This document shows positions 39,609 to 46,917 of a stretch of DNA of 50,734 nucleotides, piece by piece (positions within the stretch are counted from its first letter, which is position 1; every line of letters begins with the position of its first letter). The stretch comes from a virus. Both the position numbers and the translations under genes were made by a program. A model generated the notes under the pieces. That model saw only the letters and a list, made by a program, of their open reading frames with translations. It was not told where the DNA came from and made no database searches. The stretch spans positions 1 through 50,734 of IMG/VR virus record IMGVR_UViG_3300046167_000720, one strand, 5' to 3'.

Positions 39609-39615
39609 ATGCAAC
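39601..39615 (+). promoter_or_regulatory. TTGTTKTCRTACGAA motif before primase gene
   Basis: TTGTTTTCATGCAAC begins at the foot of a probable terminator and ends 20 bases before ATG 39636. The arrangement terminator-motif-gene supports a role in starting a new transcript. Confidence 0.45.
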
Positions 39616-39635
39616 AACAGAAGGAACGACGACGA

Positions 39636-41717
39636 ATGAGCACAACAACGACAGACCGCGACCGAATCGTTCGCTCCGCGGTACAGTGGCACGCCGCCGG
39701 AATTGCAATCATGCCGGCTTCGCCGGATGGACAGAAGCGACCTCTCGGAAAATGGAAAGAGGTCGGCGACGGAACGAAGAAGCCGCCCTCGTTGAACTCA
39801 ACGATCGAGGCGATCAGACGGTCGAAGTCCGACGGCTTGTCTATCATCTGTGGCAAGTGTTCGGGCGGGCTCGAGATGCTGGAGTTCGACACGAGCGACG
39901 CCGAGCTCATGGGGGATTTCGTCATGAACTTGAACGAAGCCGGCCTCGGTGAGATCTGGGAAAGCATACTCGACGGCGTCGAAGAGAGATCTCCATCCGG
40001 CGGCTGTCACTTCTTCTATAAGGTCGACGGCGAGCCGAAGGGGAACGTGAAGCTCGCGTTCGAGGAGAGTAGCGAGAAGGCGACGATCGAGACACGCGGT
40101 CAAGGCGGACAGGTGATCGCCTCCTACAGCGCCGGCCGAACTCACCCTTCAGGCGGCGAGTACGTTCAGACACGAGGACAAGGACCGGGGTCCATTCCAA
40201 CAATCACAGAAGAGCAACGCGACGCGATTCACGACGCCGCTCGGAAGTGCTGTCGGCAACCAGAGAAGTCGACGCCACGAGAGGCGACGCCGAAGGTGAA
40301 GAGTGAACACGCCGGCGACAGGTCGGGCGATGAGTTTCAACGAGAGACGACGTGGGAGATGATCCTCGATCCGCTCGGGTTCAAGAAGGGGGCTTCGTTC
40401 TACTACGACGGCGAAGAAAACTACGACTGGTCGAGACCGAACAAGGATCCCGGCGCTCGGTCGGTGACAACGACGCCGGAACGGGTGGTCGTATGGTCGA
40501 CCGGAACGAAGCTCGACGCGAACGACGCGGAGACGGGAGCTCAGAAGTCGTACAGTCGATTCGAGGCGTTCGCCTTCTACCACTTCGGCGGCAACTTCAG
40601 CGACGCGGCCGGGTATGTACGCCGTTGTAAATTCAACTCGCTCGAGTGGAAGGACATCGCCTCGAAGAAGGCGACGCCTCCGACTCACACTGAAGACAGC
40701 AGAGAGCCGCGGCTCTATCGAGAAGCGTGTTCACTCATCGGACGCGGTGTCGACAACTCTCTCGACGAGCTCGATCTCTTCAACGTCGGAGAGTGCGAGC
40801 CGCCTGTCGAGCGAGCGAAAGTCGAAGAGATCCACGCGAGGGCGAAGAGCTTCATCGAGAAGGCGAGAGAGGCGGAGGAGAAGATCGACGAGAAGAAAAA
40901 AGAGGACAACGAGAAGCGACGAGAGAAACGAGAAGAGAAGAAAGGCGAAGACGCGGCGGGAGCTTCGGAGTTCTTCGTCGGCCATGGGCTCACCTACGAG
41001 AACGAAGAGTATCATCCCGGCTCTTGGAAGTTGATTCGAGTCGTCGCCGATCCGGTCTTCTACGAACTTATGATCCCGGAGTTCTCAACGTACGGGAAGA
41101 AGGCCGTGAAGATCCGACTCGACCTTGATGTCTACACATCGCCGGCGAAGGTTGCGTTCGCTGTTCGTGAGGCAACCGACGGGATGGTGATGTTCGACGC
41201 GTACGCGAAAGCATGGGGGCTCCTGTGGTCCGGCGACTACACCGTCGGACGTGGCGATGAGAAGAGATACGTCATCGGCATGAAGGCGAAGCTCTTGAAC
41301 GAGGCGACCTCGCGGACGGGAAGCGTGACCGACTTCCGGAGCAACACGGTCTTTCGATTGTTCATGTCGATCATCGACAAAGCGCAACAACCAGAGGACG
41401 ACGATCAGCCCGACGAGAACGGTCGGCCGCGATGGCGGAAGGATGGCTGTGTCTGGTTTCAATTCGACGCCGTCGTCCAGCAGATGACGAAGATCGACAG
41501 GACGATCTGTCGGAAGGACGTCTCGAAGATCCTCGAGCTCCTCGATCGACGTGGTGAGGTGAGGACGGAGCGACACCAGTTCGGAAATTACAAGCGACCG
41601 AAGTTCTTACTGATCAATCAGAAGCACATGGGCGACCTTCACGACGCGAGCGAGTATGGTGTCGATGAGAGCCGCGAGGATCATCTCTCCGGGGAAAGTG
41701 AGGACGCCCGTGTATGA
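39636..41717 (+). CDS. Primase-polymerase (Prim-Pol/AEP) with helical linker and C-terminal domain
   Basis: A 693-residue protein. Residues 1-200 match the bifunctional primase/polymerase N-terminal domain: WHAAGIAIMPASPDGQKRPLGKW, LSIICGKCSGGLEMLEFDTSD (acidic catalytic residues) and SPSGGCHFFYK. A central region (about 235-330) with WEMILDPLGFKK and YSRFEAFAFYHFGGNFSDAA is a second folded unit. A charged coiled coil (ARAKSFIEKAREAEEKIDEKKK) follows. A C-terminal domain ends in a winged-helix-like KDVSKILELLDRRGEVRTERHQFGNYKRPKF. No DNA polymerase is present elsewhere, so this enzyme probably primes and may also polymerise. Confidence 0.85.
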   Translation: MSTTTTDRDRIVRSAVQWHAAGIAIMPASPDGQKRPLGKWKEVGDGTKKPPSLNSTIEAIRRSKSDGLSIICGKCSGGLEMLEFDTSDAELMGDFVMNLNEAGLGEIWESILDGVEERSPSGGCHFFYKVDGEPKGNVKLAFEESSEKATIETRGQGGQVIASYSAGRTHPSGGEYVQTRGQGPGSIPTITEEQRDAIHDAARKCCRQPEKSTPREATPKVKSEHAGDRSGDEFQRETTWEMILDPLGFKKGASFYYDGEENYDWSRPNKDPGARSVTTTPERVVVWSTGTKLDANDAETGAQKSYSRFEAFAFYHFGGNFSDAAGYVRRCKFNSLEWKDIASKKATPPTHTEDSREPRLYREACSLIGRGVDNSLDELDLFNVGECEPPVERAKVEEIHARAKSFIEKAREAEEKIDEKKKEDNEKRREKREEKKGEDAAGASEFFVGHGLTYENEEYHPGSWKLIRVVADPVFYELMIPEFSTYGKKAVKIRLDLDVYTSPAKVAFAVREATDGMVMFDAYAKAWGLLWSGDYTVGRGDEKRYVIGMKAKLLNEATSRTGSVTDFRSNTVFRLFMSIIDKAQQPEDDDQPDENGRPRWRKDGCVWFQFDAVVQQMTKIDRTICRKDVSKILELLDRRGEVRTERHQFGNYKRPKFLLINQKHMGDLHDASEYGVDESREDHLSGESEDARV

Positions 41718-41762
41718 TTTGACGTCTGGAATTGGACGCCTCTCAGATCGAAGATCTCGAGC

Positions 41763-41942
41763 TCGGCCAAAAAAACGGTCCCTACTATTAGGCCGAAATG
41801 GATGGTTGTTCAATGCTGAGTTTCTCAATGCTAAGAACCCTTGTATTTATAGGACGAAAGTGACCAACCGACTCAGCATTGACAAATTTGTCAATGCTAA
41901 GAAATCTCTGTCAATGCTGAGTCGTTTTCCTCCAACCGACTC
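41763..41942. repeat. Iteron-like inverted/direct repeats, candidate replication origin
   Basis: Four direct copies of TCAATGCT(G/A)AG occur at 41810-41820, 41825-41835, 41891-41901 and 41911-41921. An inverted copy, CTCAGCATTGA, is at 41872-41882. The inverted copy and the third direct copy fuse into a perfect 24-base palindrome (41875-41898, centre TTGACAAATTTGTCAA). CCAACCGACTC occurs at 41864-41874 and 41932-41942. TCGGCC/GGCCGA at 41763-41796 forms a hairpin. The 351 bases between primase and helicase genes contain no other supported gene. Confidence 0.7.
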
Positions 41943-42068
41943 GGGGGAGCGTTCCGTTTTTTTGAATCGTTGTCCGATGATTTTCTACTACTTATGGAGT
42001 ACTACTCATCATCGATATTGCTCATCATTGAACAACCATCCATTTACCCCTTATACAAGGAGCGAATT

Positions 42069-43697
42069 TTGTCTGAAATCGAACGAATCGTCGGGGCTCC
42101 CGGCACTGGAAAGACGAGGTATCTGATGACGATCCTCGAGAGACTGAAGGCTCAGGGTGTGGACGCCGAACAGGTGGGTCTGTTCTCGTTTTCGAAAGCG
42201 GCGAACCGGGAGTCTGTCAGTCGAGCGGCGGCTCTGTATAGCTGCGAGCCGGAGGAACTTTCTCGTGATGGATTTTTCAGGACCGTTCACTCGGCGGCCT
42301 ACAAGCTGGGAGACGTCAGCGAGGGAGAGATCCTTTCCGACAACAAAGAGTCGGTCGAATGGATCTCGAATCAACTCGGCTCCGATGTACAGACTCGACT
42401 CAGTGAGACGGAAGGGTCGACGGTCTACGTCGGAGGAGACGAGGGGGTCGCTCTGAATCTCTGGGGACTCTGTCGATCGACGCTGACTCCTGTCGAGAAG
42501 ATGTTCAACAGCAAGGCGACTGTCGGCGGCGCGGCTCTGTCTCGCGTTCAGAGAATTATTGATCGTTACGAAACATGCAAGCGAGTAGACGGTCGACTCG
42601 ACTTCGAGGATCTCCTATTAAGATTCGCCGGCGTAGCGATGACCGCTCGCGGTGACGTCACGAACGAGAAGCCGCTCGGAGAAGTTCCCGATCTGACTCA
42701 CATTCTCTTCGACGAACATCAGGACGCGAGCGCTCTGATTCAGAAGTGTTGTGATCGATTCGTGAACGGTCTCCACACCGAGAAGGCGACGTTCGTCGGC
42801 GATCCCATGCAATCGATATTCGGATTCGCTGGATCCTCATCCGACTTCCTGATGAACATGGAGGTCGACTCCGAGCACATCATGCCGCGATCATATCGGT
42901 GTTGTCGTGAGGTCATGGAGTTCTCGGAGAACATCATTCGCGAAATGAAGAGAGGGTACTTCGATAGAAAGGTGAAGCCGGCGGAACACAGCGGGAGCGT
43001 GTATTCACATCTCTCGAACGAGATGGCATTCGCCGACGTGAACCCGGAAGACGATACTCTTGTCATCGCTCGGACAGCGTATCGAGTGAAGGAAGCGGCC
43101 GCTGTCCTTGCTGATCTTGGTATTCCGTTCAAGCGAGTCGAAAGTCCTGAAGGTCCGACGGTATCACAGACCGCCTGTACGGTTCTTCATGATCTACGAC
43201 GCGGCGAAGCTGTCGACGGAATTGATTTCGCGAGGGCTGTCCAGAAGATGCCGATCAACTCACCAGAGGGGAAGCTCTTGGAGAGAGGCGTCAAGGCAAA
43301 ATGGAAACGAACAGACACGCCGGAACAGATCGACGTCGTCTTCCGTGAAGATCTTCTCGATCTTGGATTCACTGAACACGCTGTCGAGACAATCACGTCG
43401 GGGAACTGGCCTCGTCTCATTGAAGGCGGATCGAAGTGGATCAACTCAGTGAAGAAGCACGGCGTCGAGTTGACGAACTACCCGAAGGTGAAGATCGGTA
43501 CGATCCACAAGACGAAAGGACAGGAGGCGAACAGCGTCTTCTTCTGTACAGCGACGAGCTCCATCGTCTCCGCGGCGAAGTACGAGTCGGATAGACAGCA
43601 CGACGAAGAGAAGAGAATCGCGTACGTCGCCGCAACTCGAGCGCGCCACAATCTTCACGTAGTTGAACAGCCGAATCAATTCTCAATGTTGGAATAA
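42069..43697 (+). CDS. UvrD/Rep-like superfamily 1 helicase
   Basis: A 542-residue helicase from TTG 42069, behind AAGGAGCG. IVGAPGTGKT near the N-terminus is motif I. LFDEHQD is motif II. FVGDPMQSIFGFAGS is motif III. MPRSYRC is motif IV-like. IGTIHKTKGQEANSVFF is motif V. RIAYVAATRARHNLHV is motif VI. This is a complete set for UvrD-like 3'-5' helicases, though shorter than UvrD. It immediately follows the iteron-like region, which fits a replication helicase or a recombination enzyme. Confidence 0.92.
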   Translation: MSEIERIVGAPGTGKTRYLMTILERLKAQGVDAEQVGLFSFSKAANRESVSRAAALYSCEPEELSRDGFFRTVHSAAYKLGDVSEGEILSDNKESVEWISNQLGSDVQTRLSETEGSTVYVGGDEGVALNLWGLCRSTLTPVEKMFNSKATVGGAALSRVQRIIDRYETCKRVDGRLDFEDLLLRFAGVAMTARGDVTNEKPLGEVPDLTHILFDEHQDASALIQKCCDRFVNGLHTEKATFVGDPMQSIFGFAGSSSDFLMNMEVDSEHIMPRSYRCCREVMEFSENIIREMKRGYFDRKVKPAEHSGSVYSHLSNEMAFADVNPEDDTLVIARTAYRVKEAAAVLADLGIPFKRVESPEGPTVSQTACTVLHDLRRGEAVDGIDFARAVQKMPINSPEGKLLERGVKAKWKRTDTPEQIDVVFREDLLDLGFTEHAVETITSGNWPRLIEGGSKWINSVKKHGVELTNYPKVKIGTIHKTKGQEANSVFFCTATSSIVSAAKYESDRQHDEEKRIAYVAATRARHNLHVVEQPNQFSMLE

Positions 43698-43712
43698 TTG
43701 TTATCATGTAAA
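43698..43712 (+). promoter_or_regulatory. TTGTTKTCRTACGAA-like motif before 43730
   Basis: TTGTTATCATGTAAA overlaps the last base region of the helicase stop and lies 17 bases before ATG 43730, ahead of AAAGCGAGG. Confidence 0.35.
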
Positions 43713-43729
43713 AAGAAAGCGAGGATCAC

Positions 43730-44089
43730 ATGAAGACGATAACAGCCCCCGCCGATCTGGTTTGTTCAGGATGTGGCGCGTCCTACTTTGAATACTCACA
43801 CAGTCGATCGATGTTCGACCATGAATCGAAACGTCAGATCCGCGTCGCTCAGTTTGAATGCCAGTGGTGTCTCGTCTACGAGCCGACTCGACATCTCAAG
43901 AGTTGGGATCAAGTGGAGACCGACGACACATCGAAAGACTTCGAACTCGAGTCCGGTCGGTTCAAGGGGATGAAGATCTCCGATGTGTTTGATGATCCGC
44001 GTGGTCTGCGCTACTTGGAGAAAATAGCGGACAGAGATCCTCGTGTTCGGTCGTGGCTCGATTTGACGAAAGAGAAAGTCGTTCGGTAA
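43730..44089 (+). CDS. Zinc-finger protein with ExoX-like C-terminal segment
   Basis: A 119-residue protein. CSGCGASYFEYSHSRSMF and CQWCLVYEPTRH give two CxxC pairs, a likely zinc ribbon. The last 45 residues (SGRFKGMKISDVFDDPRGLRYLEKIADRDPRVRSWLDLTKEKV) resemble the short C-terminal module found after exonuclease domains (ExoX-like), here without the nuclease. It precedes the VRR-NUC gene and may assist it. Both matches are from sequence pattern only. Confidence 0.6.
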   Translation: MKTITAPADLVCSGCGASYFEYSHSRSMFDHESKRQIRVAQFECQWCLVYEPTRHLKSWDQVETDDTSKDFELESGRFKGMKISDVFDDPRGLRYLEKIADRDPRVRSWLDLTKEKVVR

Positions 44090-44090
44090 A

Positions 44091-44105
44091 TTGTTTGTAC
44101 ATGCC
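44091..44105 (+). promoter_or_regulatory. TTGTTKTCRTACGAA-like motif at the VRR-NUC start
   Basis: TTGTTTGTACATGCC contains the start codon (ATG 44101) of the next gene. No Shine-Dalgarno is visible between motif and start, so the gene may be leaderless or the true start may lie further in. Confidence 0.3.
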
Positions 44106-44421
44106 AACAACTCCCGAGACACGACTTCAGCGATCGATACAAAAATGGTTTACAGACAAAGGGTTCTATGTTTTGAAGATACACGGGAACCAGTTTCAGA
44201 AGTCTGGAATACCCGACCTGTTGATTATGCGAGAGGGAAGAGCTTTCTTCATCGAAGTGAAGACTCCTGTCGGTCGAGTTTCGCCGCTTCAGTTTGCGCG
44301 AATGAAAGAGATCGAGAGAGTCGCTTCGGTTCCGTGTTTCGTCGTCAGGGAGTTGAAAGAATGCGAAGCGATTTGTGTGGAGGTCACGGGACGCGGCGCT
44401 TCCTCGGATCCGTTGCGGTAA
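44101..44421 (+). CDS. VRR-NUC nuclease
   Basis: A 106-residue PD-(D/E)xK nuclease. The core FYVLKIHGNQFQKSGIPDLLIMREGRAFFIEVKTPVGRVSPLQFARMKEI matches VRR-NUC, with Asp in GIPDLL and Glu/Lys in IEVKT as the metal and catalytic residues. Phage VRR-NUC proteins act as structure-specific or Holliday-junction nucleases that clear branched DNA before packaging. It starts at ATG 44101 without a clear ribosome site. It overlaps the next gene by 61 bases. Confidence 0.88.
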   Translation: MPTTPETRLQRSIQKWFTDKGFYVLKIHGNQFQKSGIPDLLIMREGRAFFIEVKTPVGRVSPLQFARMKEIERVASVPCFVVRELKECEAICVEVTGRGASSDPLR

Positions 44422-44726
44422 ACAGTGACGGCGATCTCCTTGACATGCCTCTCCTTCGTCAACACTGGAACAGCGAGAAGGAGATCATCGACATCTGTGT
44501 CGCTCACAATGTTACGATCCCCCTTTTGTATCGAATCGTGAAGAAGTTCTCGGGCTTCGACGCTCGATCTTTTTCTGGAGGTGATGGGACTGGCTCCCGA
44601 ATGGATGAAATACCCGAGGCGGAGCTCATCGAACTCGTGAAAATACGATCAGAAGCGATCCGAAAGACGTGGACTCCGGCGATCGAAAGGTCTCGTCGAG
44701 CCCGGCATTCTCTTTTTTTCGAATAA
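44361..44726 (+). CDS. HTH-like small protein overlapping the nuclease gene
   Basis: A 121-residue protein from ATG 44361, 17 codons inside the nuclease C-terminus, behind AGGGAGTTGAAAG. The middle (WNSEKEIIDICVAHNVTIPLLYRIVKKFSGFD) has the length and spacing of a helix-turn-helix, and the end is basic. ATG 44446 is a shorter alternative. It might be a late regulator, since the exported-protein block begins 55 bases after its stop. The HTH reading is inference. Confidence 0.5.
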   Translation: MRSDLCGGHGTRRFLGSVAVNSDGDLLDMPLLRQHWNSEKEIIDICVAHNVTIPLLYRIVKKFSGFDARSFSGGDGTGSRMDEIPEAELIELVKIRSEAIRKTWTPAIERSRRARHSLFFE

Positions 44727-44751
44727 ATTGGTTGATCGATTTGTTCTTGGT

Positions 44752-44766
44752 TTGTTTTCATATACA
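44752..44766 (+). promoter_or_regulatory. TTGTTKTCRTACGAA motif before exported-protein block
   Basis: TTGTTTTCATATACA is 15 bases before ATG 44781, with GAAAGG between. It begins a run of closely spaced genes that continues to the end of the window, so it is a candidate start for that transcript. Confidence 0.45.
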
Positions 44767-44780
44767 CAGAAAGGCAACTC

Positions 44781-45176
44781 ATGAGACTCCTATTCACCAT
44801 CCTGATCCTTCTCGTCGCCTCGCCGGCGATGGCTCACCGAACAGCACAACAAGCCGCCGAAGCATCGGCCGCCGGTGGTCTTCGACATCGTGGCGGAAAT
44901 CCATCCTATGAGGGACTTGGATGTTCGAGCTCTCCCGAGTCGGCGTTCCGTTCATGCTGTTACGCCAACTCGTCGAACCTCATTACGTACGACGTCGGCA
45001 TCGCTCAAGGCCGAAATGGTTTGTGGGTCTGTTGTCGTCGCTACATCTCGCGATCGTCCGCTCACCGAATACCGGAACTTCTTTCACGCGCTGGATTGAA
45101 GAAGCAAAGGACTTGTGTCGCTGACTGTTTCGAGCCGACCGAGAAGGTCATCAAGGTCGAGGAGGTCGACGAATGA
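44781..45176 (+). CDS. Exported Cys-rich protein
   Basis: A 131-residue protein with a clear signal peptide (MRLLFTILILLVASPAMA, cleavage after AMA). The mature part reads HRTAQQAAEASAAGGLRHRGGNPSYEGLGCSSSPESAFRSCCYANSSNLITYDVGIAQGRNGLWVCCRRY, a pattern (HRGG...G.G.S..S...A...CC...G.A.G..G.W..C..Y) that I associate with exported proteins of planctomycetes and their viruses. The cysteines probably form disulphides. It overlaps the next gene by four bases. Role is unknown; virion or periplasmic action is possible. Confidence 0.65.
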   Translation: MRLLFTILILLVASPAMAHRTAQQAAEASAAGGLRHRGGNPSYEGLGCSSSPESAFRSCCYANSSNLITYDVGIAQGRNGLWVCCRRYISRSSAHRIPELLSRAGLKKQRTCVADCFEPTEKVIKVEEVDE

Positions 45177-45445
45177 TCGTCAGCGTGAAACATAACAAAG
45201 AGATCACCGAAGTCCGTCAAGACATGGACAAGCTCGCGGACTCTATGGGGATGGATGTCACATGGAGCCCCGACTCGACAGAGGCGTCCGGTGTCTTGAA
45301 GTATTCGGGCTTCACTGTTCCGGGGAAGATCACGATCTCCTCGACGGCTGTGATCCTTCACGCCGAGCTTCCTCGAGTTGCTCGAATGGCATCCGGGAAG
45401 ATCTCCCGCGAAATCACAAAACACATCAAAGACTCTCTCTCTTAA
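45173..45445 (+). CDS. Polyhydroxyalkanoic-acid-system-like small protein
   Basis: A 90-residue protein (MIVSVKHNKEITEVRQDMDKLADSMGMDVTWSPDSTEASGVLKYSGFTVPGKITISSTAVILHAELPRVARMASGKISREITKHIKDSL). This order of a charged helix, a short beta sheet with VPGKITIS and a terminal helix resembles the PHA_gran_rgn family. In bacteria that family is linked to storage granules. Here, inside an exported-protein block, the fold may be reused. The match is by pattern only. Confidence 0.55.
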   Translation: MIVSVKHNKEITEVRQDMDKLADSMGMDVTWSPDSTEASGVLKYSGFTVPGKITISSTAVILHAELPRVARMASGKISREITKHIKDSLS

Positions 45446-45462
45446 CTTTGAAAGGTTGAATC

Positions 45463-45936
45463 ATGAAGCAGACTCTCACAGTGTTCGGAACTTTTTCCGT
45501 TCTTGTTGGTTTTCTTGTTGTTGGTTTTGTACACGCTGGCGACAAGGGAGCTCCCGCTCCCGTCGCGGCTCCATACGCCTCATCCGCCGGATGTCATGGC
45601 CGAACGTATTCCGTATACGCGGAAGCCGCTGGGGGATGTGCCTCCGCTCTTCTTGCTCCCGCCTATCAGACCCGCGGAGGATGTGCCTCGGCTTCGTCTC
45701 GTCGGGTCACTCTCGCCGAGCGTCGTCTCGCGAATCAGGCCGCTCGAGCGAATGCCTCCGCAACTCGCGACGCGTTCTTGAAAGCCGCCGCGAAGGGAGA
45801 CGTCGAAGCATCTGTTCCGACAGCCGCTCTCGCTACGATGAGACTTCAGGAAGTCGACGCGTCTGTCGCCGCCGCTGATGGCGTCGGCACCATCACACTC
45901 GACAAACCGACTCCTCGACTATTCGGAAGGCGGTGA
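45463..45936 (+). CDS. Exported Ala/Gly-rich protein
   Basis: A 157-residue protein with an N-terminal signal (MKQTLTVFGTFSVLVGFLVVGFVHA). The mature part is low complexity, with CHGRTYSVYAEAAGGCASALLAPAYQTRGGCASASSRRVTLAERRLANQAARANAS. It starts behind GAAAGGTTG and its stop overlaps the next start. No domain is recognised. The cysteines suggest extracytoplasmic location. Confidence 0.6.
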   Translation: MKQTLTVFGTFSVLVGFLVVGFVHAGDKGAPAPVAAPYASSAGCHGRTYSVYAEAAGGCASALLAPAYQTRGGCASASSRRVTLAERRLANQAARANASATRDAFLKAAAKGDVEASVPTAALATMRLQEVDASVAAADGVGTITLDKPTPRLFGRR

Positions 45937-46331
45937 GGAAAGTGATAGATTTTATCAAAGAGAACGCCCAGAACATTGTCTTGATCGTCGGAGCTTGTGC
46001 GATCCTTTTCCTACCACAAATAAAAGCTGGTCTAGCATTGCTGAAGGAACAAGGAAACAACACGAACGGAGGAGGCGGATCCCCTCCTCCCGCTCCGGCG
46101 AATCCTTGCGGATGCTGCTGTCCTGAAGAAGAGGAAGTCGAGCCACAACCGAAAAGCGAGTGGGTCGTCGAGGTAATGAGTGTCCGCGCTTACTGTCTAC
46201 AACATCGACTCCTCGATGGCGTGGCGTTGTGTGAAGACTTGATCGCCGTCCTTGTGAAGGGGCAACCTCAGAAGCTCGACAAGGGTGTCGAGAAGGCTGT
46301 CGTCGTGACAACGAAGAAAGAGGTCCGGTGA
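45933..46331 (+). CDS. Membrane protein with Cys cluster
   Basis: A 132-residue protein from GTG 45933. Residues 12-30 (AQNIVLIVGACAILFLPQI) form one membrane segment. A low-complexity GNNTNGGGGSPPPAPANP region and a CGCCCPEEEEVEP cluster follow, then a soluble part. One transmembrane helix near the N-terminus and a soluble tail would suit a membrane-anchored virion or lysis factor, though no lysis family is recognised. Confidence 0.6.
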   Translation: MRKVIDFIKENAQNIVLIVGACAILFLPQIKAGLALLKEQGNNTNGGGGSPPPAPANPCGCCCPEEEEVEPQPKSEWVVEVMSVRAYCLQHRLLDGVALCEDLIAVLVKGQPQKLDKGVEKAVVVTTKKEVR

Positions 46332-46783
46332 TGAGTTTTGCGACTATTCTTCGCGTCGGTGTTTTTCTTGCTGTTCTCGGTTTTGTGTTTGGTGGTGGTG
46401 AGGATAAACCCTCCCCGCCGCCTGACTCGCCGCCGGTGGCGAAGTACGAGGGAAGACTCAAGTCGTTGAATGAAGCCTCGAGATCGATGGATGAACAGGA
46501 TCGACTCAATATGTCGACGGGCTTCGCCGCGGGGGCTGACATGCTGGACGCCGACAAGCGGGGACTCGTGAAGAATACAGAAGTGGGTCAGTCGTATCTT
46601 TTGGCATTGATCGAATTCAATTACGGAGGACTCGCGAAGCCCTCGACGAAGTATCCTTCGGTTAGTTCTGAACTCTCGAAGATCTTCGAGGAGACTCTTG
46701 GAACTGAAGTCGTTCCGATGACGGCCGCGGATCGATCAAAGCTATCGACTGAACTTCGGGAGATGGCGAAGGCCGTTCGGTGA
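46331..46783 (+). CDS. Membrane-anchored or exported protein
   Basis: A 150-residue protein; ATG 46331 overlaps the previous stop (a GTG at 46328 is an alternative). The hydrophobic N-terminus (MSFATILRVGVFLAVLGFVFGGG) is a signal anchor. A Pro-rich linker (DKPSPPPDSPPVA) and a helical soluble domain (KYEGRLKSLNEASRSMDEQDRLNMSTGFAAGADML) follow. The domain is not recognised. It is directly coupled to the 44-residue membrane protein that follows. Confidence 0.6.
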   Translation: MSFATILRVGVFLAVLGFVFGGGEDKPSPPPDSPPVAKYEGRLKSLNEASRSMDEQDRLNMSTGFAAGADMLDADKRGLVKNTEVGQSYLLALIEFNYGGLAKPSTKYPSVSSELSKIFEETLGTEVVPMTAADRSKLSTELREMAKAVR

Positions 46784-46917
46784 TGTTGAACTTCGAAACG
46801 GAAACGAACACGATGAATCTGATATCGGAAGCTCCGAGTCTCGCTCTGTCCCTTGCGGTCGGAGCGGTTCTCGTTGTTGGTCTTCTGATAGTCCTCGAGA
46901 ATAGAAAGATCGACTAA
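46783..46917 (+). CDS. Very small membrane protein, holin candidate
   Basis: A 44-residue protein, too short for many gene finders: ATG 46783 lies within the preceding stop and TAA 46915-46917 touches the next ATG. Residues about 19-38 (SLALSLAVGAVLVVGLLIVL) form one strong membrane helix, followed by ENRKID. A single-helix protein of this size next to a papain-like gene could be a holin or a small membrane component. Tight coding context supports expression. Holin function is inference only. Confidence 0.6.
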   Translation: MLNFETETNTMNLISEAPSLALSLAVGAVLVVGLLIVLENRKID

